Assembly: GCF_024372725.1 (NCBI RefSeq)
Contig: NZ_VOUA01000006.1
Coordinates: 1 to 64,000 of the forward strand
Reading direction: 5' to 3'
Length of the DNA: 64,000 nt
Source of the DNA: Methanosarcina sp. KYL-1
GTDB taxonomy: Archaea > Halobacteriota > Methanosarcinia > Methanosarcinales > Methanosarcinaceae
This document shows, in pieces, positions 41,474-50,892 of the stretch. How positions within the stretch are numbered: the first letter of the stretch is position 1; each line of letters opens with the position of its first letter. The translations under genes and the position numbers were made by a program. A model generated the notes under the pieces. The model saw only the letters and a list, made by a program, of their open reading frames with translations, had not been told where the DNA came from and ran no database searches.

Positions 41474-42441
41474 CGTGTCTTCCCTCCCTTTTCGTCCCCG
41501 GTCTTTTTTTCATAGAGCAGGCACCTGACCTGTCTCCCTCCCTCAAGTTCCAGGAGTCTGGGCCGGGTTTTCGGGCAGGCTTCCATCCGGAATTCACAGC
41601 GGGGGTGGTACCTGCAGCCCGGGGGAGGAGAAACAAAACTCGGGCTCTGCCCGGGAACGGAACGAAGCCCCTTTCCGGGCAGGGATTCCAGGAGGGCTCG
41701 GGTGTAGGGGTGTTTCGGGCTGGAAAATATTTCCCCTGCTTCTCCGGTTTCCACGATTTCCCCGGCATACATGACTGCAGCCCTGTCCGCAATTCTCTCC
41801 GCAACTTCCAGGTCATGGGTGATCAGGAGCATGGAAGACCCTTCCTGCCGGACAAGCCCGGAAATCAGGTCTGCAATCTGCTGCTTCGTCTGCGGGTCGA
41901 GCCCTTTGGTGGGCTCATCGGCAATCAGGAGCCCGGGACGCAGGGCAAGCCCCATGGCAACCATAACCCTCTGGAGCATGCCCCCGCTAAACTGGTGCGG
42001 GTATTCGGATTTTCTCGAGGGGTCGATTCCCACGAGTACGAGCATCTCTCCGGCTTTCTTTTTGGCTTCCTTTTTTCCGCAGTTTTCATGGCAGCGGTAG
42101 ATTTCGGCGATCTGGTCACCTATGGAAAGCACGGGGTTCAGGGAAAGGGAAGGGTTCTGGAGCAGGATCCCGATTTCTTTGCCCCTCACGAGCCTCATTT
42201 CCTTTTCGGGGAGTGCAAGCAAATCCCGTCCCAGGAAAAGGATTTTGCCTTCGATCTTCACGTTCCTCGAAAGCAGCCTCAGAAGAGCTTTCCCAAAAGT
42301 AGTTTTCCCGCATCCCGTTTCTCCTATGAGGGCAAGGATTTCTCTCTCTTTCACCACCAGGGAAATGCCCTCATTGGCTTTCACAGGGCCCCAGGTGGTC
42401 CTGAAGGAGACTTCCAGGTCCTCTACCAAAAGCAGGCTCAT
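41461..42441 (-). CDS. Opp/Nik-type ABC transporter ATPase 1 (DppD/NikD-like)
   Basis: A 326-residue ATPase with Walker A GETGCGKTTFG, signature FSGGMLQRV, Walker B LLIADEPTKGLD and switch LITHD. It has a C-terminal oligo_HPY extension with the expected cysteine cluster (PGCRYHPRCEFRMEACP, then CLLYEK), which in relatives can hold a 4Fe-4S cluster. Its ATG overlaps the permease stop by four bases and its 3' end overlaps the second ATPase, indicating tight translational coupling. Confidence 0.87.
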   Translation of the reverse strand: MSLLLVEDLEVSFRTTWGPVKANEGISLVVKEREILALIGETGCGKTTFGKALLRLLSRNVKIEGKILFLGRDLLALPEKEMRLVRGKEIGILLQNPSLSLNPVLSIGDQIAEIYRCHENCGKKEAKKKAGEMLVLVGIDPSRKSEYPHQFSGGMLQRVMVAMGLALRPGLLIADEPTKGLDPQTKQQIADLISGLVRQEGSSMLLITHDLEVAERIADRAAVMYAGEIVETGEAGEIFSSPKHPYTRALLESLPGKGLRSVPGQSPSFVSPPPGCRYHPRCEFRMEACPKTRPRLLELEGGRQVRCLLYEKKTGDEKGGKTRCRS

Positions 42442-43292
42442 CCAGCCATCACCTCCCGGTCTGTCCCCTTATCAAGGCAGTCCCTGAGCCCGTCTCCGGC
42501 GAAATTGAAGGCCAGGACCGTGAGCATGATCATCAAGCCCGGGAAAAAGGTCAGGTGGGGAGCACTGCGGAGATAGGGAATGCCTGCCTTCAGCATGGAG
42601 CCCCATTCCGGCGTGGGCGGCTGGATCCCTAGCCCCAGGAAACTGAGGGCTGCCGCAAAGATGATTACGTGGGCAATTTCGAGGGTTCCGAGCACTACCA
42701 CACTTTCCATGCAGTTGGGAAGGATATGCCTGCGCATGATATAGAAGTTCGAAGCCCGAAGCGCCCTTGCAGCTTCCACGAAAGCCCTTTTTTTCAGGGA
42801 CAGGACCTGCCCCCGGACAAGCCTCGTGTAGACCGGCCACTGGGTAAGAGAAAGGGCAATTACGACATTGGAAAAACCGGAACCAAGTAGCCCCGCAATG
42901 ACGAGGGCAAGAATAATGTTCGGAAACGCAAGGACTATGTCCACGCCCCGCATTACGATTTCGTCAAACAGGCCTCCCCTGTACCCGGAAAGCACCCCTA
43001 GCAGCGTACCTGCAATTGAGGTTGCAGCAACCACGAGAACTCCGATCCCGAGGGAAACCCTTGTGCCGTAGACTACCCTTGAAAAAATGCAGCGCCCCAG
43101 GTCGTCTGTCCCGAAAGGATATTCGGAAGAGGAATTCTCAAGCCTCCTGTCAAGCTTTTGCTCGAGAGGATTGTGGGGGGAGATAAAGGGGGCAAAGAGC
43201 GCAAGGAAAGAGAGCAGGATGATGAGCAGGACTCCCAGCACTGCAAGCCTGTTTTTCCGGAATTGCCGAATATTAAGTCTTTTTCCTGTCAT
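42438..43292 (-). CDS. Opp/Nik-type ABC transporter permease 2 (DppC/NikC-like)
   Basis: A 284-residue permease with an N-terminal cytoplasmic stub and first helix (LAVLGVLLIILLSFLALFAPFISPHNP, the usual DppC/OppC start), then five further helices and the coupling loop (VEAARALRASNFYIMRRHILPN). FGTDDLGRCIFSRVVYG is the conserved periplasmic motif of this family. It pairs with the permease encoded 39 bases upstream to form the membrane channel. Confidence 0.88.
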   Translation of the reverse strand: MTGKRLNIRQFRKNRLAVLGVLLIILLSFLALFAPFISPHNPLEQKLDRRLENSSSEYPFGTDDLGRCIFSRVVYGTRVSLGIGVLVVAATSIAGTLLGVLSGYRGGLFDEIVMRGVDIVLAFPNIILALVIAGLLGSGFSNVVIALSLTQWPVYTRLVRGQVLSLKKRAFVEAARALRASNFYIMRRHILPNCMESVVVLGTLEIAHVIIFAAALSFLGLGIQPPTPEWGSMLKAGIPYLRSAPHLTFFPGLMIMLTVLAFNFAGDGLRDCLDKGTDREVMAG

Positions 43293-43331
43293 ACTTATGC
43301 ACCTCCACCCACTTCAGTCATGTTGCCCGTT

Positions 43332-44273
43332 TCAGTCATGTTTGTCATACCTTATCCGCGGGTCGAGCACCGCATAGAGGATATCCACTGCCAGGTTTGA
43401 AAGCGAAAACAACACGGCAATAAAGAGCACACAGCCCTGGACCATGGCAAAGTCCCGTGAAAAGATGGAATCCACAAGCAGCTTTCCAAGCCCCGGCCAG
43501 GCAAATATTGTCTCCACGATCACGGTTCCGCCCAGGAGATAGCCCAGCTGCATCCCGGCAAAGGTGAGGACCGGAAGGAGCGCATTTTTGAGGGCGTGCC
43601 TGATGAGGATCGTCCGCTCATCAAGCCCTTTGGCCCTGGCTGCAACAATGTATTCCTGTTTCAGCACTTCCAGCATGCTGGAGCGGGTAAGCCTGGTCGT
43701 CACCGCAGCCATGGAAGTGCCAAGGGTCAGGGCGGGCAGGACCAGGTTTTCCAGGCTCCCGTAGCCGTAACTCGGGAGCAGGCGGAGGATCAGGGCAAAA
43801 AGCCAGATAAAAAGAAGCCCGAGCCAGAAATTGGGGATAGAAACCCCGAGCAGGGAAGTGAAAACACAGGCATTGTCCAGCAGGGTATTTTGCTTAAGGG
43901 AGCTCAGGGTCCCTGCAGGAATGGCGATCAGAAGGGAGAGAAACAGGCTTGCCAGGGCAAGTTCGGCAGTCGCAGGCAGGCGCAGCAGGATCTCTTCAAG
44001 GATATCGTCAGAGCTTATAAGCGACCTCCCAAAGTCCAGGTGCAGCACATGCTCAAGCCAGTTCAGGTACTGGATATAGACCGAGGAGTTGAGGCCTTCC
44101 GTTTCCCTTACGGCTTCGATCTGTTCGGCGCTCAGGTCCTGCCCGTACCTGGCAATAGCAATGACCTCGGCAGGGTCCCCGGGAGCAAGGTACATCGCAG
44201 AGAAGGTGATGAGCGTCACCCCGAAGATCACTATAGAAATCAGGAGCAGGCGTTTTGCTATGTAGTTCCACAT
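43332..44273 (-). CDS. Opp/Nik-type ABC transporter permease 1 (DppB/NikB-like)
   Basis: A 313-residue permease with six helices. The N-terminal helix (YIAKRLLLISIVIFGVTLITFSAMYLAPGDPAE) is typical of DppB/NikB. The coupling loop VAARAKGLDERTILIRHALKNALLPV is intact, and FSRDFAMVQGCVLF is the usual motif near the end. It lies 134 bases after the binding protein gene; part of that gap may hold a stem-loop or internal signal, which I did not resolve. Confidence 0.88.
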   Translation of the reverse strand: MWNYIAKRLLLISIVIFGVTLITFSAMYLAPGDPAEVIAIARYGQDLSAEQIEAVRETEGLNSSVYIQYLNWLEHVLHLDFGRSLISSDDILEEILLRLPATAELALASLFLSLLIAIPAGTLSSLKQNTLLDNACVFTSLLGVSIPNFWLGLLFIWLFALILRLLPSYGYGSLENLVLPALTLGTSMAAVTTRLTRSSMLEVLKQEYIVAARAKGLDERTILIRHALKNALLPVLTFAGMQLGYLLGGTVIVETIFAWPGLGKLLVDSIFSRDFAMVQGCVLFIAVLFSLSNLAVDILYAVLDPRIRYDKHD

Positions 44274-44407
44274 TTTTCTCGGTCCGGTTTTCCTCAGATA
44301 CGAATAGAAGCAAACGAGCCTAAAATAAAATGAAAGTGGAAAGAGTGAGGACTTTCACCCCTTTCCACAGCGATTCGTTTCTTTTCGAAATTATTCATTT
44401 TTCGAAA

Positions 44408-45982
44408 TTATTCATTTTCCAGGTACACTCCCTCAAGGTTCAACCAGGGGTCCTCGGAGGTGATGGTGTATCCTTTCACATAGGAGTTGGCTGCTACGAT
44501 TTTTTCTTCGTGGACCAGGTAGAATGCCGGGACTTCTTCGATCACGAAGTCCTGCAGGGCATAGTAAAGTTCCCTCTGCTTATCCTCATCCAGGGTCATG
44601 TCAGCTGCGTTTACGAGCTCATCGTAGGTCGCATTCTGGTAGTGGGAACGCGGTGCCGTGGAATGGTGCACGAAGAAATGCCTCGGATAGGGGCCCCAGA
44701 CAAAGTACCCGCTGCGGATGATTATGTCAAAGTCCCCGGAGTTTTCGAGCTGTGTAATGGCCCCTCCTTCCAGAAGTTTGATTTCCGTATCAATTCCAAC
44801 TTCTGCGAGTTCACCCTGGATTGCCTGGGCCATAGGGTTGTGCCTGGATGCCCATTCCCCCTTGCTGACCAGGAGAGTCACATGCAGGGTTTCTCCGTCC
44901 TTATCCACTATGCCGTCCCCGTCAGAATCCTCCCAGCCGGCTTCCGAAAGCATGGCTCTTGCCATCTCAGGGTCCCGGGAATAGGTCTCAAGGTCGGGGT
45001 TGGAGTACATCATGACCGGGGAGTAAGCCCTTCCATTTGCGGCTTTCCCGACACCTTCAAGCACCTCGCTGGTAATTATCTCCGTATCTACGGCATATGC
45101 AACGCTCTGCCTGACCGATTTATCATTGAAAGGAGCTTTTTCGCAGTTAAACTGCAGGAAATCGGTGAAAGTAGTAAGTTTCCTGTATACCTCTATACCA
45201 TCTTCACTTTCGAGCCTTGAAACGTCATATTCGGGGACTTTGAGGATCATGTCCACTTCCCCGGTCTCGAGCGCTATAACCCTGGTGGAAGCCTCAGGAA
45301 TCACCTTGAAAGTCACCTTTTCGAGTTCTGGTCTTTCGCCCCAGTACTCCTCGTTGCGCGAAAGTACGATTTCCTGGTCCTTGACCCGGCTTTCAAACTT
45401 GAAAGGACCGGTCCCGACCGGGCTTACAAAGTTTCCTTCAGAATCAACAGAAGTCGGGCTCATTATAGGCCAGGCTACATGGGTCAGGTAGAAAGGCAGA
45501 GGCGTGGGTTTTGCCAGCACGAACTTTACGGTATGGGCGTCAAGGGCTTCCACGCTTACTATGGGCCTCAGCACCGCCTGCCTTACATAGGCCTGCTCGG
45601 TGTAGGAAAAGACAACCGATTCAGCGTCAAAAGGCGTTCCGTCATGGAAGCTTACCCCTTCCCGGAGGTGGAAAATCCAGGTTTTTCCGTCGTCAGGGGT
45701 TTCCCAGGACTCCGCAAGCCCCGGGACAATATTCAGGTCCGGGTCAAGCCTGACCAGCGTCTCATAGATCTGGGACCAGACAAAACGCCCGTCTCCGTCC
45801 GGAAACTTGTCAAGATACCAGTTGTTGACATCCGTACTGATTCCTACAGTTAGTTCCTGGGAAGAGACTTCGGAATCCGCACCTTTAGCGGTTCCTTCCT
45901 CATCTCCACCGATGCAGGCACTGGCACTGATCACGGCGAACAGCATGAAAGTGAGCAAAACGAACTTTAACTTCCTATTCAT
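44408..45982 (-). CDS. Opp/Nik-type ABC transporter substrate-binding lipoprotein
   Basis: A 524-residue SBP_bac_5 protein. The signal peptide ends in a lipobox (ISASAC, Cys near residue 23). Domain signatures include YETLVRLDPDLNIVPGLAESWE, TWIFHLREGVSFHDGTPFDAE and GTGPFKF. The family binds peptides, nickel-chelate complexes or other ligands, and sequence alone does not settle this. The short second ATPase and the nearby cooC favour nickel; the general motifs equally fit peptides. GAGGATG precedes the ATG. First gene of the operon, with an AT-rich promoter-like region upstream. Confidence 0.85.
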   Translation of the reverse strand: MNRKLKFVLLTFMLFAVISASACIGGDEEGTAKGADSEVSSQELTVGISTDVNNWYLDKFPDGDGRFVWSQIYETLVRLDPDLNIVPGLAESWETPDDGKTWIFHLREGVSFHDGTPFDAESVVFSYTEQAYVRQAVLRPIVSVEALDAHTVKFVLAKPTPLPFYLTHVAWPIMSPTSVDSEGNFVSPVGTGPFKFESRVKDQEIVLSRNEEYWGERPELEKVTFKVIPEASTRVIALETGEVDMILKVPEYDVSRLESEDGIEVYRKLTTFTDFLQFNCEKAPFNDKSVRQSVAYAVDTEIITSEVLEGVGKAANGRAYSPVMMYSNPDLETYSRDPEMARAMLSEAGWEDSDGDGIVDKDGETLHVTLLVSKGEWASRHNPMAQAIQGELAEVGIDTEIKLLEGGAITQLENSGDFDIIIRSGYFVWGPYPRHFFVHHSTAPRSHYQNATYDELVNAADMTLDEDKQRELYYALQDFVIEEVPAFYLVHEEKIVAANSYVKGYTITSEDPWLNLEGVYLENE

Positions 45983-46619
45983 GGTACATCCTCTTTTTTG
46001 TGAAGTTGGTGCAGGGGGATTTTTAAGGGAGATTTTTTAGTAAAGAAATGGAATCCCCGATCCCACTTCCTGATAACTCTTCTATGAATCCCTGATTCGG
46101 ATACGGTAAGGACCTGGAGCTTTCATTCTCCTGCCGGGATTCGGAACATTCCAGCCAATCAGGTACTTATGGGCTCACGATTAATGTATTTTTTAAAGTT
46201 CCAAAATTGCAATATATTTAATATTGACAAATAGTAATTTTTAGAATTATTGTAATACTCAATATGATAAAAGAGTTTTCTTATAATAAGATATGTAAAC
46301 GGCGTTAATCTAAAGTGTTACTCAAAATGAGGAATGTAAAAAGATCCGTAAAAGTGAAAGATCGTCTGGAAAGCAATTTTCAGGGGCAATTCCCTCTTCG
46401 TTTCGTAGAGTTCGGAGGAAATTCAATCCCTCATAAATTTCAATTTACTTTTCAGGTACCGCCGCTCTCACCAACTGCTTTGCAGCTTCGGTTTTCCATA
46501 AAATGTGTAGGGGATGGCTATACAAGTCATCTCCATAACTATTATGGTCATCTGAATAACTACTAAGATCAACATAATAACTATAAAGGTCATCACGATG
46601 ACTAAATGCTTTATTGGAA

Positions 46620-46735
46620 TGCCCGAGAGGCGCCGCCAGGCAAGCTGGCGGAGAATTCCTATCTCAATTAGAATGAAAAAAAGTTTCCGGGGTAAAGTGA
46701 AGCACTTCCTGGGCTAGCTGGCGGGGGAATCTCTC
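46620..46735 (+). repeat. Palindromic element, copy 1 (inverted relative to copy at 50.5 kb)
   Basis: About 25 bases beginning GAGGCGCCGCCAGG form a hairpin CCGCCAG/CTGGCGG with GCAAG loop (46634-46652). They are repeated in reverse orientation at about 50551-50575. A second similar block (GAAGCACTTC then CTGGCGGGGGAAT) follows about 50 bases later and also has a counterpart there. The two copies flank cooC and lysS. Confidence 0.6.
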
Positions 46736-46831
46736 TTCTTCACATTGTTTGGATTTAAAGGCCCTGGATGTTTCCAGCCTCAATCCCGCTGACTCAGGCA
46801 ATTTCAGGCTGTTTTAAAGGCACAACATACG

Positions 46832-46913
46832 GGACCCCGGAATGTGTGCTTATGCAAGCCTTGAACTCGTAGACCTCTGCGATATTCTCGAGGTGAGCGC
46901 CGATCCGGGGTCC
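46832..46913. other. 10-bp inverted repeat enclosing 62 bases next to cooC stop
   Basis: GGACCCCGGA (46832-46841) pairs perfectly with TCCGGGGTCC (46904-46913). I looked for tRNA features but found no T-loop or anticodon layout. On the minus strand the region is an open frame of 39 codons (46797-46913) without a start codon, containing ENIAEVYEFKACISTHSG. It could be a terminator after cooC, a structured RNA or a gene remnant. Confidence 0.35.
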
Positions 46914-46923
46914 TCACACAATT

Positions 46924-47688
46924 TCAGGCCCCGGTTCCCGAAACGAGGAAATCGGCAATTGACTCTATTTCGGGCAGCATGACCTCGAGTTCTTCTCCCG
47001 AAAGTCCCGCTTTGAAAACCTCCGCATCCATAGGGACTGCAGCCAGGACCCTTGCCTCGCCTATGGATTCAATCATCACCTGTTTTCCGATTATGTCCAC
47101 CCTGTTCAGGACAAAATAGCACGGCTTTCCGGCTTTTTCAGCCAGTTCCCCAATTTTCCCTGAAAGCCGGATAGACTCGTAGGACGGGTCAAGCACCATC
47201 AATATGAGGTCGCACCCTTCCTCAACCCCTCTTCCGAAGTGCTCGATGCCTGCTTCGGTGTCCACAAGTACCAGGTCTTCAGATGTGGTTTCTATGTTTT
47301 TCAACAGGTGTTTGGCCAGCGCACCCATAGGACAGGCACAGCCTTCCCCGAAATCATGGATTTTTCCCACGGCCATCAGTTTTATCTTCCCGTTTTCCTC
47401 GGTGTAAGCCTCAGGGATGTCGAATATTTTCCATTTGTCCCCAAAAACCTCCGGGGATTCTCCTTTCTGAAATGCCTGCCTCATTTTTTCTCCCAGGGCC
47501 TTTTTTCCTCCCAGGTAATTCATGAAGTCTTCAGGCTTCTCCACTCCGAGCTGCCGGTGCAGCCCGAAGTTCGACTCATCACTGTCCACTACAAGCACAT
47601 TGTACCCCTTTCTTGCCATTTCCTTTGCAAGCAGGGCCGTAAGCGTGCTCTTGCCGCTTCCGCCTTTTCCGCATACAAGAACTTTCAT
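46924..47688 (-). CDS. cooC: CooC-type nickel-insertion ATPase for carbon monoxide dehydrogenase
   Basis: A 254-residue MinD/SIMIBI-class NTPase. The deviant Walker A CGKGGSGKST starts at residue 7, a switch-like VDSDESNFGLHRQLG follows, and the Cys-x-Cys metal site is visible in GEGCACPMG (near residue 115). CooC proteins dimerise through this CxC pair and use ATP to load nickel into carbon monoxide dehydrogenase, the C-cluster enzyme of acetate cleavage and synthesis in methanogens. GAGGT lies seven bases upstream of the ATG. The ABC transporter operon downstream on the same strand could supply nickel. Confidence 0.9.
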   Translation of the reverse strand: MKVLVCGKGGSGKSTLTALLAKEMARKGYNVLVVDSDESNFGLHRQLGVEKPEDFMNYLGGKKALGEKMRQAFQKGESPEVFGDKWKIFDIPEAYTEENGKIKLMAVGKIHDFGEGCACPMGALAKHLLKNIETTSEDLVLVDTEAGIEHFGRGVEEGCDLILMVLDPSYESIRLSGKIGELAEKAGKPCYFVLNRVDIIGKQVMIESIGEARVLAAVPMDAEVFKAGLSGEELEVMLPEIESIADFLVSGTGA

Positions 47689-48326
47689 TTTTGTACCTCT
47701 TTTCGGGACTTTGTTTTTTCAATAAGCAAAGGAATCTTCCATTATGCACATTTTATTAAATTAAATAAACACAAATTAAAATTTTATATTACTTAATTAG
47801 CATATATTATTAATATTTCTAACATTTTTATGCACAAATAAGAGAAAATATTCAACATTGATAAAACTTTCGAAATCTATCATTTCTTAAAAATAACAAC
47901 TACAAAAATTGAGGCTTCTTGATACAGGGCAGTTATTGAAGCGTAAAATCAATAAAATCGAAAGCAATGAACTCGAGAGTAATGAACCCGAAAGCAATTA
48001 AATAAATCGAATATATGAAATCGCAAATCAATAAAATCGCAAACAATAAATCGTAAATCAAAAAAATCGAACATAATGAAATCGTAAACAATAAATCGTA
48101 AATCAAAAAAATCGAATCTATGAAATCGCAAATCAATAAAAAAACGATAACAGAAAAACAAGATAAATATCAACTTTAAATAACCGGATTGGAAACTCCA
48201 TCCCGGAAAAACCGGGTCTGGAATTCCCTCCGTTTAAGGGAAACAACTTCTGTCAGCTGAGATGCCTGGATATTACAGGCAGCTGCGCTTTTCGGAACCT
48301 GTTGAAAGCCAGGTCCGGATCTGACA
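47689..48326. other. Spacer between lysS and cooC with minisatellite
   Basis: The 150 bases before cooC are very AT-rich and likely contain its promoter. A degenerate minisatellite occupies 47938-48170. No gene. Confidence 0.55.
47938..48170. repeat. Degenerate AT-rich minisatellite
   Basis: Imperfect repeats built around aatcaataaaatcg, gcaaacaataaatcg and aaatcgcaaatc, with a larger repeat of about 60 bases visible in 48020-48125. Apparent hydrophobic reading frames (FIDLRF, FDFFDLRF) are translations of this repeat. Confidence 0.7.
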
Positions 48327-49946
48327 TTAATTTTCCTGAACAGGTTCTGAAGAAACCGCTGCTTCCGGAGCTGCAGGCATTTCGGGGGCTGCTTCAAGTC
48401 CCGGGGTTTCAGGCCCTTCAGGCCCTTCAGCGGGAACCGGGGCGTTTTCGTCCTTTGAGGGCTTTGCTTTCAGGATTTTCATCTGGGGGAAGAGGATTAC
48501 TTCTTTTATGGAGTTGCTGTTCGTGGCAAGCATGACCAGCCGGTCGATGCCGATCCCCACCCCGCCTGTCGGAGGCATCCCGTAGCCCAGGGCGTTGATG
48601 TAGTCGTAGTCGATCATCTGGGCTTCGACGTCGCCCATACGGCGCTTTTCGTCCTGTTTCTGGAAGCGGTCCATCTGGTCGAGGGGGTCGTTGAGTTCGG
48701 AGAACCCGTTTGCGATTTCCGCACCTGCGATGAAGAGTTCGAAACGTTCGGTATAGCCGGGCTTGCTGCGGTGCGACTTTGCCAGGGGGGAGTTTTCCAG
48801 GGGGAAGTCGTGGATGAAGGTCGGGTTGATGAGCTTTTTCTCTGCAAAGTGTTCAAAGAAGAGCACCAGGTAGTTTCCGACGGTGACGGCTTTTTCGAAG
48901 TCTTCCATCTTCTCCTTTTCCGCAATCCGCCTGAGTTCTTCAAGGGGGGTCTGCAGGACGTCGATTCCACTGTAGATTTTTACGGCTTCTTCCATTGTGA
49001 GGCGCTGCCAGGGGCTTGCAAAGTTTATTGTTTGCTCCCCGAACGGGACTTCAGCCTTTCCGCAGGTCTCCCGGATTATGTGGGATATGATGCCTTCCGT
49101 CAGGTCCATCATGTCGTTGTAGTCGCTGTAGGCCTCGTAGATCTCGACCATTGTGAACTCAGGGTTGTGGAAGGTGTCGATGTCTTCGTTCCTGAAATTC
49201 TTTGCAATCTCAAAGACCTTTTCAAACCCGCCGACCACAAGCCGCTTTAAGTAGAGTTCCGGGGCAATTCTCAGGTAGAGCTTCTGTTCCAGGAAATTGT
49301 GGTAGGTCGTAAAAGGCCGGGCGTTTGCCCCTCCGTAGACCGGCTGGAGGACCGGGGTTTCGAATTCCATGAACTCCTTTTCGGAAAGGAAGCCTCTCAG
49401 GAGGGAAAGGATCCTGCTCCTCTTCCTGAAGATGTCCTTTACCCCGTCGTCCATGATAAGGTCAAGGTACCTCTGCCTGTACCTGGTCTCGACATCCTTT
49501 AAGCCGTGGAACTTTTCGGGCATGGAGCAGATGGACTTTGAGAGGACTGTAAACCCGTTCATCCAGATGGTTATTTCCCCAAGCTTCGTCCGAAAAACGT
49601 TCCCTTCCACGCCGATAATATCACCGGTGTCGATATGTTTGCTGAACAGGTCAAACTCTTCGGTGCCAATATCGTTTTTCCTGACATACACCTGGATTTT
49701 GCCGCTGGCATCCGCAATATCGACGAACATCGTCTTTCCGTGGGACCTTATTGCATGGACCCTGCCGGAAGTTATGACCTTATCCTCACTCTTTTCATGC
49801 TCGATTTCCGCATGTTTTTCCTTGATTGCGGCAATTGTATCGGTGCGTTCGAATTTCTGGGGGAAAACCGTTACGCCCAGAGCTTGCAATTCGTTCAGCT
49901 TATTCATCTTGACTTCGTCAAGATTCAGATTGGGAACGTTCTCCAT
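48327..49946 (-). CDS. lysS: Class II lysyl-tRNA synthetase
   Basis: A 539-residue class II synthetase charging tRNA-Lys. The OB-fold anticodon-binding domain covers residues 50-155 (VITSGRVHAIRSHGKTMFVDIAD). Class II motif 1 (FMEFETPVLQPVYGGANARPF), motif 2 (FEIAKNFRNEDIDTFHNPEFTMVEIY) and motif 3 (GVGIGIDRLVMLATNS) are present. Methanosarcina is known to encode both class I and class II LysRS; this is the class II form. The last ~45 residues are a Pro/Glu/Ala tail beyond the usual end. GGAG lies eight bases before ATG. Confidence 0.97.
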   Translation of the reverse strand: MENVPNLNLDEVKMNKLNELQALGVTVFPQKFERTDTIAAIKEKHAEIEHEKSEDKVITSGRVHAIRSHGKTMFVDIADASGKIQVYVRKNDIGTEEFDLFSKHIDTGDIIGVEGNVFRTKLGEITIWMNGFTVLSKSICSMPEKFHGLKDVETRYRQRYLDLIMDDGVKDIFRKRSRILSLLRGFLSEKEFMEFETPVLQPVYGGANARPFTTYHNFLEQKLYLRIAPELYLKRLVVGGFEKVFEIAKNFRNEDIDTFHNPEFTMVEIYEAYSDYNDMMDLTEGIISHIIRETCGKAEVPFGEQTINFASPWQRLTMEEAVKIYSGIDVLQTPLEELRRIAEKEKMEDFEKAVTVGNYLVLFFEHFAEKKLINPTFIHDFPLENSPLAKSHRSKPGYTERFELFIAGAEIANGFSELNDPLDQMDRFQKQDEKRRMGDVEAQMIDYDYINALGYGMPPTGGVGIGIDRLVMLATNSNSIKEVILFPQMKILKAKPSKDENAPVPAEGPEGPETPGLEAAPEMPAAPEAAVSSEPVQEN

Positions 49947-50459
49947 TTTTAAGTCTCCTGATTGTGAAAATTATGAATTTTAGTTCTATTCGATTTAGAT
50001 TTAAACCGTTTTGCTGATAAACCGTTTTGTTGATATAATGTTTTGCTGGGTTGCCTGGAAGCTCAAATTATTGATTCCTTTCTTAAACGGAATCGGATGT
50101 GAATTAAGTGGAGCTACTTGAATGACGGCTACTTGAATGATGACTGCTTGAATAATAGACAGTAAAAGAGGAAATAATTTTTCAGAATCTTTCCTTCAGT
50201 TCACATGAGCTTGAATTTGCACTAATTTCTCTGGCTTCTTATCAAGCCTATTAAATAGGCTTCAGCGCCAGTGCATCTAATAATGCTCTTCGTATATAAA
50301 GTTACATAAAAAATCAGGTGGCCCTCGATTAATCTGCTGATGTTATTTCGAAGCCTTCTGATGGCATCTTCCTATTCTGTTTTCCCACCGAAAATGTGGT
50401 TACAACCTTCCTACCAGCCAGGAAAAAAACAAGAACCACCTGAATACATGGAAAAACCT

Positions 50460-50590
50460 GAATTATATGGAGAAATACTCCGCCTGGCGTGAGAAGTGCT
50501 TCCCTTGCCCCTATAAACCGTTATTCGTCGCGGGCGATGCAGGGTTCCCCCGCCAGCTTGCCTGGCGGCGCCTCTTCCAAAAAGAAGTTA
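50460..50590 (-). repeat. Palindromic element, copy 2
   Basis: The reverse complement matches the element at 46620-46735: a 25-base block with hairpin CCGCCAG-GCAAG-CTGGCGG at 50551-50575, and a second block around GAAGCACTTCTC. Copies 1 and 2 therefore form ~100-bp imperfect inverted repeats 3.9 kb apart. Confidence 0.6.
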
Positions 50591-50829
50591 AAAATAAGAT
50601 TGGTAAATGTATTTTTTAGATTGTGACTGCTAGCGCACTAATTTCAAATTGAATCCTTATATTTTTTGCAGAACTTTTCTTTTCAGTCATCTGGATACTC
50701 TTTTTGAGATACTCTTTTTGGTAGTCCCGATACGTCTTTAAGTCACTCCGATGACTTTTCTATTAATCACAATATACTTTACACACATCTGGATACTCTT
50801 TTTCTTATCCATATATATTCTACACTTAT

Positions 50830-50892
50830 GGAAAAGGCCGGCCTCCTTCGTCGGCCGGTGAGAGTGCCGGTACCTGAAAATCTTATCGAAAA
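50830..50892 (+). repeat. Dispersed hairpin element, copy 3
   Basis: The stem is CCGGCC with GGCCGG (50838-50843, 50853-50858). Relative to copies 1 and 2, a T-A pair is changed to C-G, which keeps pairing, while two inner pairs are lost. The tail GGTGAGAGTGCCGGTACC then CTGAAAA is the same as copy 1 except one base. Confidence 0.55.

Larger units (their letters stand above)
45983..46923. other. Promoter region of the ABC operon and repeat-rich spacer
   Basis: An AT-rich stretch (46190-46270), including a separated inverted repeat of ATATTGA/TCAATAT, could hold the operon promoter. At 46520-46610 there are short repeats around gtcatc. At 46620-46735 lies a palindromic element found inverted at 50460-50590. 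At 46832-46913 a 10-bp inverted repeat encloses 62 bases. No convincing gene. Confidence 0.5.

Noticed and set aside
46832-46913. tRNA gene (83-base span with paired ends)
   Set aside because: The end stem is 10 bp, no T-loop consensus or anticodon stem is found on either strand.
47933-48173. Small hydrophobic ORFs (FIDLRF repeats)
   Set aside because: They are translations of the AT-rich minisatellite on the minus strand.
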